DNA of 64,000 nt from Bos javanicus (Eukaryota; Chordata; Mammalia; Artiodactyla; Bovidae), in the NCBI RefSeq assembly GCF_032452875.1, contig NC_083871.1:8779692-8843691 (forward strand), in the 5' to 3' direction. Shown here piece by piece: positions 1 to 10,127 of this stretch (position 1 is its first letter; each line of letters opens with the position of its first letter). Made by a program: the position numbers and the translations under genes. Under the pieces are notes generated by a model. That model was not told where the DNA came from, made no database searches, and saw nothing but the letters and a program-made list of their open reading frames with translations.

Positions 1-1294
1 CCCAGTGTCTTTAACTCCTGTGATTATCATAACTATAGAAATTGATAGTTGGAGGTTTAACTCATGGAGCATTATGCTACAGAGTCAGGATTCCATTAAC
101 CCGGATCTTGTTCTTTCAGGCAGTTTATCATAGTAAATATGTTCAAGTTTTATTTCACCTCAGAAATGATGCACACGGTCTATGAGGTTGCTTAAAGGTG
201 TTCCTTCTCTGGTTGCATTTAAAGTATCAAGGCTGGTTCAGTTAAAGGCTCATCGCCTTTCAGTGTATTACAGGGGAATCATAGCTTCATGGTCTGCATC
301 TGTTTTAAGCATATAGCCTTCCAAAACCATAAATTCCCTATATTCCAGAATTCAGTGCGTGTAAGCCAGCAATCTCAAGGGAGATGGAAAAGCTTTGTGG
401 GAAGAAGGCTCTGTGTGTGTATGTGTTATTGGTGATGGGAGACTATCTGTAAATGAAAGGAGAATTCCAAGCAGTTCTTGGCCTCAGTTCCCATCTCCTT
501 AGGGAGCCAGTGATGAGCTCAGCTGGGCTGAGAAAATCTGTGCAGATGTCAATACTGACTGCATCCCAGCTTCAAGCCCGGCTGGAGGCCTCCCTCAGCC
601 GTAAAGAGCAAAGTGGAGAGGGCAAGGTACAGTCAGTCTCCAGTTGAACCCCATATGAATATTAATGTTTTACTTGCACCTGGTACCTAGAGCATAATCA
701 GGATTAGAAAGACATCAAGGTGACATACTCAGGAGAAGAGAATTGCAGAGCAGAAAAGTGCCAGGCCTGTCCTCCCAGCTGAAACACAGGGGAAAATAAA
801 CCAGCCCCCTAACCCAGAGGAGACAGCACATTGCAGAGCCTTATAATCAGATGTCCTTTGATTACTGTAACCAGTAATGTATTTGAACAATCAGTTCAAT
901 GAGGGATGCCATTAGGATGGCTGGGTTGTGATAAATCCCTGACCTTTCAAATTCTGTGTCTGTGGCAGGATTTTTTTTTTTTTTAATAAAAAATAGACCA
1001 GTTGGATGCAGTTTACAAGAAAGAGACTTTCAGATTCTTTTATTTCAGACTCAGGCACTGGATTCTCTGGGACGCATGGGCTCTCTGTTGATTCCATAAG
1101 CTCTAAAGACTTCTGGTTGCAATTTAGACTACAGTGAGAACCTCTATTCCTCCATCAAGTTGGCCAAATCAGTGGTCGATAACCTAGGATCTATCAGTAA
1201 AGGGGGAACCCAAGCTCCTATTTGCTATAGGTAGTAGAAATTGGTACAACCTGTGTGTAGGATAATTTCTTAATGTTCCACTAAAAAGCTTGAT
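1..1294. other. CDK14 upstream intron, no recognised element
   Basis: This is the end of the intron that precedes the PFTAIRE exon, read on the + strand. I see no exon-like reading frame with splice signals and no repeat I can name. A run of 14 T lies at 971-984. The short open frames here (61-66 codons) have no recognisable domain and look like chance. Confidence 0.6.
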
Positions 1295-1555
1295 GGACAA
1301 GGCGACGGCACCCTACTCCAGTACTCTTGCCTGGAAAATCCCATGGACGGAGGAGCCTGGTGGGATTCAGTCCACGGGGTCGCTAAGATTCGGACACAAC
1401 TGAGCGACTTCACTTTCACGCATTGGAGAAGGAAATGGCAACCCACTCCCGTGTTCTTGCCTGGAGAATCCCAGGGACAGGGGAGCCTGTTGGGCTGCCA
1501 TCTATGGGGTCACACAGAATCGGACACGACTGAAGCGATTTAGCAGCAGCAGCAG
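1295..1555 (+). mobile_element. Bov-A2 SINE (dimer)
   Basis: Two Bov-A monomers lie head to tail, each carrying the conserved cactcc..ttgcctgga..atccca core. The second monomer begins near 1425 (ggagaaggaaatggcaac), and the element ends in an AGC-repeat tail at 1543-1555. No clear target duplication could be read. The 66-codon open frame across it is a SINE artefact. Confidence 0.93.
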
Positions 1556-2304
1556 AGGACTGGAATTAAGTTAAGCATACTACACTTAAACAAAGGAACA
1601 CCCTGTGGTTTTCTAAAAACAAAAGACGATTTCTATGAGTTTATGAGGAAGTCACCCAAATATATTGAGAGATAAAAATAATATACACTGTACCCCGTAT
1701 GGCATATTACCATTTGTATATGTGTGTGTTAAGTACACATATCAAGCTAAGTTACCTGAGTTAAGTGACCTCAGAGGGTGGGAGCTGGCTATGTCAGGGA
1801 GATTTACTTTTCATTACAGCTTTCTTGTAGCTTTTACATTTTTAATATGTGCTTATTTTACTTATTTTATTTAAGTATATTAGTATGAAATATGTTGGTA
1901 AGCCTAGTCAAGGTAAAAGTAGAACATTCAGCTAGAAGAATGTCTTTATTTTATTAACAGAATTGATTGTATAGAAAGTTACTCGCCTAGTGTAATCTTA
2001 CTTTTAATTAGAGCTGATGCACATTTAGAATGTGTCTAGAAGAACCATCTGTTTTGTATGGGTCTTGTATAATTTTGTAATAGTAAAATATTCTTAACTT
2101 TTATTGTGATGATATATAGCATTATAAAACATCATCAGACTAAATACAACTTTAGGAGACTCTAGCTTAAGAAAATGGCAAAAAAGAGAGGAACAGGTGG
2201 TATTGATAGAGACAGAGAAAGAAGAGGGGAGAAGCAAGAAGCCAGGGTCAGTTTTCCATCTTTGGGGACTGAATGACGTCAGCTTAAGACTGGAAATGAA
2301 GTTC
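1556..2304. other. Intron, AT-rich, nothing recognised
   Basis: AT-rich sequence with short TA-rich runs. I see no named repeat, splice-flanked exon or RNA gene. Confidence 0.5.
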
Positions 2305-2505
2305 TTGTTGTTCAGTCACTCAGTCGTGTCCAACTCTTTCTGACCCCATGGACTGTAGCCTGACAGGCTCTTCTGTCCATGGAATTTCCTAGGTAAGAAT
2401 ACTGAAGTATGTTGCCATTTCCTTCTCTAGGGGATCTTCCTGACCTAACCTGTGGTCTCCGGCTTGGCAGGCAGATTCTTTACCACTAAGCCACCTGGGA
2501 AGCCC
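2305..2505 (-). mobile_element. Bov-tA SINE
   Basis: Read on the - strand it has the tRNA-Glu-like head (cttcccaggtggctta at the right end, 2490-2505) joined to a Bov-A body that ends near 2305. It is moderately diverged, so an old copy. Confidence 0.9.
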
Positions 2506-2698
2506 TACAGACATTTGATCCTAAGAAACAAAGGAGCTATTGGAGAAATAAAGGGAGAGTGTTATTCTGAGTACTTGATTTTTAATTAATCTGAATAATT
2601 GATCAAACACAGTATTTTTTTTTGTTAAGCACTAGTTACATGTTGGAAAGCACATTGAGTGAATCACAGAAAACTTGAGTTAAATCTTGGACTATGCA

Positions 2699-2743
2699 AG
2701 TGTGAATATTTAAAATGTGAATATTTGAAGTGTGAATATTTAT
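2699..2743. repeat. Three copies of a 15-bp AT-rich unit
   Basis: The core tgtgaatattt begins at 2701, 2716 and 2731, giving an exact 15-bp period over three copies. It is a small tandem duplication just upstream of the SINE next to the CDK14 exon. Confidence 0.75.
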
Positions 2744-2863
2744 GATGATGATATAGGGTTCCCAGCCTTACTGAAGTTAGTCTTGTTGTGGTGGCATAAT
2801 TGAGTCACTGCCATTTTTAGTGCAAATCCATAAAATACAAATCGTAATGAAGACAAATTAGAA

Positions 2864-3082
2864 GAGTGTGTACTAAATCCCTTCAGTCATTTCTGACTCT
2901 GCAACCCCATGGACTGTAGCCTGCCAGGCTCCTCTGTCCATGGGATTCTCCAGGCAAGACTACTGGATGGTTGCCATGCCCTTCTCCAGGGGATCTTGCC
3001 AACCCAGGGATCGAACCCGTGTCTTTTATGTCTCCTGCATTGGCAGGTGGGTTCTTTACCGCTAGCGCCACCTGGGAAGCCC
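2864..3082 (-). mobile_element. Bov-tA SINE 66 bp upstream of CDK14 exon
   Basis: An antisense Bov-tA with the Bov-A body at 2870-2990 and the tRNA-like head at about 3000-3082. It is bounded by the 8-bp target duplication aattagaa at 2856-2863 and 3083-3090. Its right edge leaves only 66 bp before the splice acceptor of the PFTAIRE exon, so the branch point and pyrimidine tract must lie in that interval. Confidence 0.93.
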
Positions 3083-3108
3083 AATTAGAACCGTAACAAG
3101 ACCATGTG

Positions 3109-3148
3109 TTCATGGATTTCCTTCTCTTCTGTTTCTCCGTTTCTCCAG
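3109..3148 (+). promoter_or_regulatory. CDK14: Splice acceptor of the PFTAIRE exon
   Basis: A long pyrimidine tract (about 3117-3146) ends in cag at 3146-3148. A ttcat motif at 3109-3113 puts a candidate branch adenosine at 3112, 36 nt from the acceptor G. The branch point is inferred; the AG and tract are seen directly. Confidence 0.85.
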
Positions 3149-3228
3149 GGTGAATGGAAAGCTGGTAGCCCTGAAGGTGATCAGGCTGCAGGAAGAGGAA
3201 GGTACACCTTTTACAGCTATCAGGGAAG
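3149..3228 (+). CDS. CDK14: CDK14 internal exon (beta3 lysine and PFTAIRE helix)
   Basis: This 80-bp exon encodes part of the N-lobe of cyclin-dependent kinase 14. CDK14 is a Ser/Thr kinase known to be recruited to the plasma membrane by cyclin Y, where it acts in Wnt/LRP6 signalling, and it also has cell-cycle roles. The first base completes a codon begun in the preceding exon; 26 codons follow, and the last G starts the next codon. The reading shows LVALKVIRL, whose Lys is the ATP-binding beta3 lysine, then QEEEGTPFTAIRE, the PFTAIRE version of the cyclin-binding PSTAIRE helix with its Glu. The EEEGTPFTAIRE wording matches CDK14; as I recall, its paralogue CDK15 differs just before the helix. 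It is followed by gtaggc as donor. The open frame on the opposite strand is a shadow. Confidence 0.97.
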
Positions 3229-3765
3229 GTAGGCATTTTCCCTTGTCATCCTTGCTTTTGTGTTTGTGTGATGCCCATAACTGTTTAAATAGTATACACC
3301 TCTGAATATGCTGTTTCTAAAGTATATGGCTCTATTTCTAATTGGAATGTGTGAACTGAAATATAAAATCAGCACCTCTTACAATCACATCAAGTCATGT
3401 TAAATAAAACTATCCTGCTGAGTATTCAGCTGTGGGGGGAAAAAAGTATGTGCTGATGGTGAGACTATAGCTGGCTGAGGGATTTTACACATCTGATTTT
3501 GTTTGCAGAGTTCTTAAGGCACATGTTAATCTAAAATTACTCTATACTCATGACTTTTAAGGAAACTTCTTAAAAATGGGGGGAATTATGCTATCTTATT
3601 CATCTTTTGTATTTCATCTTTCTTGATTTCTTTTTTCCTATTCTTTATTTTCTATTGGCTTTGCTTATTGATTTATAGATGCTCTTTATGTATCAGCATT
3701 ATGTTGTAATATTTTTTTCTACTGTCATTTTTCTATAAAGTATTCTTATTTTTTTATATTAAAAA
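3229..3765. other. Intron, AT-rich, possible old L1 remnant
   Basis: The part at about 3600-3765 has the T-rich wording of an antisense L1 3' region (for example tttatagatgctctttatgt). It is too short and diverged for a firm call. The first 370 bases show nothing I recognise. Confidence 0.35.
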
Positions 3766-3987
3766 AATCCTTATTTTTGGCTGCACTGGGTCTTTGTTGC
3801 TGTGAGCTAGCTTTCTCTAGTTTGGGCTAGCAGGAGTTATTCTCTATTTGCCTTGGGCAGGCTCAGTAGTTGCGGCCCGCAGGCTTTGTTGCCTCATGGC
3901 ATATGGGAGCTTCCAGGAGCAGGGATCAAACCCACGTGCCTTGCATTGCAAGGTGGATTCTTAACCATTAGACCACCAGGGAAGTCC
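3766..3987 (-). mobile_element. CHR-type tRNA-Glu SINE
   Basis: Read on the + strand it runs from tttttggctgcactgggtct to ccaccagggaagtcc at 3987, the reverse of the cetartiodactyl CHR SINE. Internal GC-rich repeats of the ggctcagtagttgcgg type are present. It is shortened and diverged. Confidence 0.88.
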
Positions 3988-4163
3988 TAAAAAGTCTTTT
4001 AAACAGTTATTTGTTACATTTAAATTTTTATAAAATAAAATTGCTCTATCTTTTGCTTTATACCTTCCTGCATAGTTTTCTACTTCAAGGGAATAAATCA
4101 CCTTTTATTAGTGGGATCTTTTCAGTTCACTTTCAGAACTTTTACTTCTACTGCATGTTTTTA

Positions 4164-4293
4164 TGGAAAAGGAAATGGCAACCCACTCCAGTGTTCTTGC
4201 CTGGAGAATCCCAGGGATGGGGGAGCCTGGTGGACTGCCGTCTCTGGGGTCACACAGAGTCGACATGACTGAAGTGACTTAGCAGCAGCAGCA
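4164..4293 (+). mobile_element. Bov-A monomer SINE with 11-bp target duplication
   Basis: It contains only the second Bov-A unit of Bov-A2, from ggaaaaggaaatggcaac to the AGC-repeat tail. The duplication gcatgttttta is perfect at 4153-4163 and 4294-4304. The monomer therefore either inserted on its own or is a 5'-truncated dimer. Confidence 0.92.
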
Positions 4294-4465
4294 GCATGTT
4301 TTTAAAGTATAAATGATCTTGAAATAAGACTTTGGTTTATTTTGGCTTTGCAGGAACTATGACTACTTGTCTGCTGATCCACAATGAGATAAATAATAAT
4401 GATTTACTTCAGTAGTAGTATTAAGATATTGATGAACTGAATGTAGTATGTCACTGCTCTGATTT

Positions 4466-4543
4466 GTTTCCCTGACCAGGGAGTGAACCTGGGCCACAGC
4501 AGTGAAAGCCCAGTATCCTCACCACTGGGCCACCAGGGAGCTC
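4466..4543 (-). mobile_element. Degraded tRNA-Glu SINE head
   Basis: The string ctgaccagggagtgaacctgg through ccaccagggagct is the reversed box B to box A region of a CHR-like SINE. Only the head remains. Confidence 0.65.
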
Positions 4544-5870
4544 TGAAGAAGTCTACTTCCTATTTTCACTTTCTTACCATTCATTCTCCTTTTCCTCTCT
4601 CTTCAGTTTGGTTTCTGTCATTCCTGTTTAGCTGGAAATATTGGAAGGTTCATCAGTGAACTTCTTACTGTCACATTCAATAGACACCTGTCTTACCTTA
4701 TCCAGCCTTTTATCAGGTTGTATGTGGTTAAAACATTCTCTTCTATGAGACCAGATTTTCCAAGTAGGTAACTGTTTGTCTTTCTCTTGTGCTGTCTCCT
4801 TTTCTAAGTGTTACGGAGTTCCCCTAAACAGGGAAAGGACCTTCTTTTCTCTAATCAGCACTCTTTCCCATGTGATTTTATTCATTTCATGAGTTAAATA
4901 GTAACCATAATGTGATGACCAGCACATACCTCTCTTGAGCTAAGATTCTGTCTTTGTTTCCATTCTCACATATCCTTCTGCGTATGTGGCATTTCCTCTT
5001 GAATCCAGTAATATGTAAACATGAAAATATATCACTGTCAGGTGAGATTTATTCCAGGAATAAAATACTTGTGTTCAGTCTGATGAAACTGGAGACTACT
5101 AGCTGAGATAGGGCAGTGGGTTCCCGTTGACCTGTGAAGTTTAGTTATGGTACACTCTGAATGTTAGGAAGTAGGAGAGTGCCAAAGAGTTGCTGGGCCA
5201 CAAGAGAAGCAGGAGGGGAGTGACTCTGGGCAGCAGGCATGCTCCTTAGCAGGTGGGGCATGTGCTGGAATTAACCAGCTTAACCTTGCTGATGTCTTTC
5301 TAGATTCAAGGTTAAGAGGAAGTTCCTAGTGTTATCAGAAGATGCAGTTTTGACAGTTTGCTCCACCATGGGAAGCTCAAGAGAAGAAGCAAGAAGTAGG
5401 GTCATATTAAGGTTTTTGATGATCTGTCTATTCATACTGGCTGGGTATGAGGCAAGGCCTTTGGGCACCTGGTATACCTTGAGATGAGCTTAGAAGCGGG
5501 CCCTGAGCTGTGGTTGTGTTGTAGAATGAGGGTATTGTAGTTGGGACCTGTTCTGTGGCTTAGAGGGCCTCTGAAGACTTTTGAGCTGAGTTTATTAGGA
5601 AGATAAATCTGGTATTAGAATATGATATAGATTAGAGGAGGAAACTGGAAGTGGATAAATCAGTCATTCAAAGCAGTGTAGATTTGAAATTATGAGAACT
5701 CAGGTTTATTGGAAAGCAGGGACAAACAATGATGTTGTAGAGGAAAAAAGGTCAGATCTAGGTGAATGATTGGTTATAGGTGATTTCAGAGGGAAGTATC
5801 AATGGTTTTGAGTTTGAATGAGTTAAAAAAAAAAAATGGTGCCAGAGAGAGAAATAGCTTGTCATTGCAC
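4544..5870. other. Intron; possible ancient interspersed repeat in its second half
   Basis: From about 5080 the purine-rich wording (aggaagat, ggaaactggaagtgg, atgattggttatagg) resembles an old mammalian repeat that also seems to appear near 34370-35270 and 47890-48540. I cannot name the family. The BovB at 5871 interrupts it, and similar wording resumes near 9200. A run of 13 A lies at 5824-5836. Confidence 0.3.
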
Positions 5871-8800
5871 GGTCAGTTCAGTTCAGTTGCTCAGTCGTTT
5901 CCAACTCTCCGTGACCCCATGAACCACAGCACACCAGGCCTCCCTGTCCATCACCAACTCCCGGAGTCCACCCAAACCCATGTCCATTGAGTCGGTGATG
6001 CCATCCAGCCATCTCATCCTTTGTCGTCCATTTCTCCTCCTGCCTTCAATCTTTCCCAGCATCAGAGTCTTTTCTAGCGAGTCAGCTCTTAACATCAGGT
6101 GGCCAAAGTATTGGAGTTACAGCTTCAAAATCAGTCCTACCAATGAACACCCAGGACTGATCTCCTTTAGGATGAACTGGTTGGATCTCCTTGCAGTCCA
6201 AGGGACTCTCAAGAGTCTTCTCCAACACCACAGTACAAAAACATCAATTCTTCAGCACTCAGCTTTCTTTATAGTCCAACTCTCACATCCATACATGACT
6301 ACTGGAAAAACCATAGCCTTGACTAGATGGACCTTTGTTGGCAAAGTAATGTCTCTGCTTTTGAATATGCTGTCTAGGTTGGTCATAACTTTCCTTCCAA
6401 GGAGTAAGCATCTTTTAATTTCATGGCTACAGTCATCATCTGCAGTTATTTTGGAGCCCCCCAAAATAAAGTCTGACACTGTTTCCACTGTTTCCCATCT
6501 ATTTGCCATGAAGTGATGGGACCAGATGCCATGATCTTAGTTTTCTGAATGTTGAGTTTTAAGCCAACTTTTTCACTCTCCTCTTTCACTTTCATCAAGA
6601 GGCTCTTTAGTTCTTCTTCACTTTCTGCCATCAGGGTGGTGTCATCTGCATTTCTGAGGTTATTGATATTTCTCCCAGCAATCTTGATTCCAGCTTGTGC
6701 TTCTTCCAGCCCAGCATTTCTCATGATATACTCTGCATGTAAGTTAAATAAGCAAGGTGACAATATACAGCCTTGACAGACTCCTTTTCCTATTTGCAAC
6801 CAGTATGTTGTTCCATGTCCAGTTCTAACTGTTGCTTCCTGACCTGCATACAGGTTTCTCAAGAGGCAGGTCAGGTGATCTGGTATTCCCATCTCTTTTA
6901 GAATTTTCCACAGTGTATTGTGATCCACACAGTCAAAGGCTTTGGCATAGTCAATAAAGCAGAAATAGATGTTTTTCTGGAACTCTCTTGCTTTTTTGAT
7001 GATCCAGCGGATGTTAGCAATTTGACCTCTGGTTCCTCTGCCTTTTCTAAAACCAGCTTGAACATCTGGAAGTTCACGGTTCATGTGTTGCTGAAGCCTG
7101 GCTTGGAGAATTTTGAGCATTATTTTACTAGCGTGTGAGATGAGTGCAATTGTGCGATAGTTTGAACATTCTTTGGCATTGCCTTTCTTTGGGATTGGAA
7201 TGAAAACTGACCTTTTCCAGTCCTGTGGCCACTGCTGAGTTTTCCAAATTTGCTGGCATACTGAGTGCAGCACTTTAACAGTATCATCTTCCAGGATTTG
7301 AAGTAGCGCAACTGGAATCCCATCACCTCCACTAGCTTTGTTCGTAGTGAGGCTTCCTAAGGCCCACTTGACGTCACATTCCAGGATGTCTGGCTCTAGG
7401 TGAGTGATCACACCATCGTGATTATCTGGGTCGTGAGGATCTTTTTTGTACAGTTCTTCTGTGTATTCTTGTCACCTGTTCATAATATCTTCTGCTTCTT
7501 AGGTCTCTACCATTTCTGTCCTTTATTGAGCCCATCTTTGCATGAAATGTTCTCTTAGTATGTCTGATTTTCTTGAAGAGATCTCTAGTCTTTCCCATTC
7601 TATTGTTTTCCTCTATTTCTTTGCAGTGATCACTGAGGAAGGCTTTCTTATCTCTCCTTGCTATCCTTTGGAACTCTGCATTCAAATAGGTATATCTTTC
7701 CTTTTCTCCTTTGCTTTTTGCTTCCCTTCTTTTCACAGCTATTTGTAAGGCCTCCTCAGACAGCCATTTTGCTTTTTTGCATTTCTTTTTCTTGGGTATG
7801 GTCATGATTCCTGTATTCTGTAAAATGTCATGAACCTCCATCCATGGTTCATCAGGCACTCTATCAGATCTAGTCCCTTAAATATATTTCTCACTTACAC
7901 TGTATAGTCATAAGGGATTTGATTTAGGTCATACACTTTCTTCAATTTCATTCTAAATTTGGCAATAAGAGGTTCATGATCTGAGCCACAGTCAGCTCCT
8001 GGTCTTGTTTTTGCTGACTGTATAGAGCTTCTCCATCTTTGGCCACAAAGAATAATAATCAATCTGATTTCGGTGTTGACCATCTGGTGCTGTCCATGTG
8101 TAGAGTCTTCTCTTGTGCTGTTGGAAGAGGGTGTTTGCTATGACCAGTGCCTTCTCTTAGCAGAATTCTATTAGCCTTTGCCCTGCTTCATTCTGTACTC
8201 CAAGGCCAAATTTGCCTGTTACTCCAGGTGTTTCTTAACTTCCTACTTTTGCATTCCAGTCCCCTATAATGAAAAGGACATCTTTTTTGGGGTGTTAGTT
8301 CTAGAAGGTCTTGTAGGTCTTCATAGAAATGTTCATGTTCAACTTCAGCTTCTTTAGCTTTACTGGTCGGGGCACAGACTTGGATTACCATGATATTGAA
8401 TGGTTTGCCTTGGAAACGAACAGAGATCTTTCTGTCATTTTTGAGATTGCATCCAAGTACTGCATTTCAGACTCTTTTGTTGACCATGATGGCTACTCCA
8501 TTTCTTCTGAGGGATTCCTGCCCGCAGTAGTAGATATAATGGTCATCTGAGTTAAATTCACCCATTGCAGTCCATCTCAGTTCACTGATTCCTAGAATGT
8601 CAATGTTCACTCTTGCCATCTCTTGTTTGACCACTTCCAATTTGCCTTGATTCATGGACCTGACATTCCAGGTTCCTATGCAATATTGCTCTTTACAGCA
8701 TCGGACCTTGCTTCTATCACCAGTCACATTGACAACTGGGCGTTGTTTTTGCTCTGGCTGCATCCCTTTATTCTTTCTGGAGCTATTTCTCCACTGATCA

Positions 8801-8940
8801 CCAGTAGCATATTGGGCACCTGCGGAGTTCCTCTTTCAGTGTCCTATCTTTTTGCCTTTTCATGCTGTTCATGGGGTTCTCAAGGCAAGAATAGTGCAGT
8901 GGTTTCCATTCCCTTCTCCAGGGGACCACATTCTGTCCAT
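5871..8940 (-). mobile_element. BovB (RTE) LINE, near full length
   Basis: The 3' end is at the left (gtcagttcagttcagttgctc from 5872). On the - strand the element runs through reverse transcriptase to the AP-endonuclease at about 8700 and on to about 8940. At roughly 3.07 kb it is close to the usual length of about 3.2 kb, so most of the 5' part is kept. No clean target duplication was found. The right edge is approximate. Confidence 0.93.
6252..8763 (-). pseudogene. BovB ORF2 remnant (endonuclease and reverse transcriptase)
   Basis: This open frame is broken into pieces by frameshifts and stops. The segment 8467-8763 holds the N-terminal endonuclease (IGTWNVRSM..LEVVKQEM..DILGISELRWT). The piece 8188-8391 is a short fragment, 7422-8083 holds the linker, and 6446-7411 (321 codons) holds most of the reverse transcriptase, including FIDYAKAFDCVDH (motif A) and ADDTTLMAES (motif C). 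The tyrosine usually before ADD is Asn here. A further piece at 6252-6509 overlaps in another frame. The copy cannot encode an active protein. Confidence 0.9.
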
Positions 8941-9479
8941 CGCATTCTGTCATTCTGTGATTGTGTGGAGAATTGCTTTGAACACCTTGCAATTTGAAAA
9001 GGCTGTTATCCAATTTAACCTTCCTTCACATTTGCCCTTTGAAGGTTTTTTTGAGAGGGGCAGATATAGAATTAATATGGTTGGTACAATTCATATAATT
9101 AATATGGAATTAAGGCTTGGAGAGCTTAGACGACTTGTCCAAGGACTTGAATCTTGTACTTAGACTTTCTTAGATTTAAAACAGTGTCCATACTAACTTT
9201 GTGGAATAGTTGATTGGGATTTTAGACATTAGGGTTTGAGTTCATGAGACATCTATGTGAAAATCTCTCTGGTGATGTGGAAGTGAAGCTCCCAAGAGTT
9301 CAACATAAACAGTGTACATTGACATGGTCTTTTACAAGTTGAACAAGTGTAGGATTTTTATGGGAGAGAAGTTTGAGTGAAAACAGAGAGTTAAGTTGCA
9401 GGACAGTGCACTGAGTTGGAAAGCCTCATGTTAGAGTCTGCAAAGCTGGGTTTTAATCCTGGCTTTGTTTTGCATCACT
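8941..9479. other. Intron, probable continuation of an old repeat
   Basis: The wording at 9225-9310 (tagacattagggtttgag, gatgtggaagtgaag) resembles the unnamed purine-rich repeat seen left of the BovB insertion. The rest is unassigned. A short MIR-like string lies near 9110-9160. Confidence 0.3.
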
Positions 9480-9872
9480 GTGCTACTTTGCTAGGGCTGC
9501 CTTAACACAGACTGAGTGGCTGAAGCAACAGCAATGTATCATCTCATGGTTCCAGAGGCTAGAATCTAAGGTCAAGGTGTCTGGGCGCTCCTCCTTCTGA
9601 TCCCGAGGGAAAGGCTTGTGTCAAGTCTTTCTTAACTAATAGATATGGCTGTTGTCTGCTTGTGTCTTCAAGTTAGCTTCTCTCTGTACCTTTGTCCAAA
9701 TGTCCTTTACTTATAAGGACAGCAGTCATATTGGATAAGGTTCTACTCTGGTGACCTCACTTTAACTTAATTACCTCTGAAAAAAATTCTATTTCATATA
9801 CTGTCATAACCTGAGGTGCTAGGGTGTTGGGACTTCATATGCATTTTGGGGGACACAATTCAATCCACAACA
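9480..9872 (-). mobile_element. MaLR-type solo LTR (MLT1/MST-like)
   Basis: It reads as the reverse complement of a mammalian MaLR LTR. Landmarks are ctagggctgcc, aacagcaatgtatcatctca, ggttccagaggctagaa, the cataagtaaa-side cttataaggacagcagtca, and the terminal gggggacacaattcaatcc. No internal retroviral sequence accompanies it. It is an old, strongly diverged copy. Confidence 0.82.
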
Positions 9873-9911
9873 GCACTTAATGGCTTTAGGCCTCAGTAAC
9901 TGTGTGCAGAA

Positions 9912-10127
9912 GGGGCTTCCCCAGTGGCTCAGCAGGAAAGAATCTGCCTGCAATCCAGGAGACACAGGAGACCCCAGTTCAGTCCCTGGGTCGGGAAGAT
10001 CTGCTGAAGGAGGAAATGGCAACCTACTTCAGTATTCTCGTCTGGAAAAAATATTGTGGACAGAGGAGGCTGGTGGGCTGCAGTCCATGGGGTCGGAAAG
10101 AGTTGGATATGACTCAGCGACTAAGCA
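9912..10127 (+). mobile_element. Bov-tA SINE
   Basis: It starts ggggcttccccagtggctca with a tRNA-like head including box B (cagttcagtccctggg) and continues into a Bov-A body ending ctcagcgactaagca. A small insertion of about 10 bp (acacaggaga) lies within the head. Confidence 0.93.

Noticed and set aside
971..984. Poly-T runs as transcription terminators
   Set aside because: They are common A/T runs or SINE/LINE tails in antisense, with no pol III gene upstream.
5980..6516. A 178-codon + strand frame, similar to 23230-23799 and 40602-41354
   Set aside because: These are antisense shadows of BovB ORF2 and 3' UTR; the same wording recurs wherever BovB is antisense.
6446..7411. A 321-codon reverse transcriptase as a possible new gene or retron-like system
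   Set aside because: The flanks, 3' tail and endonuclease fragments identify it as a dead BovB LINE copy.
9480..9872. Endogenous retrovirus with coding capacity
   Set aside because: Only an old MaLR LTR is present; no gag, pol or env-like frame adjoins it. The same holds for 14796-15596.
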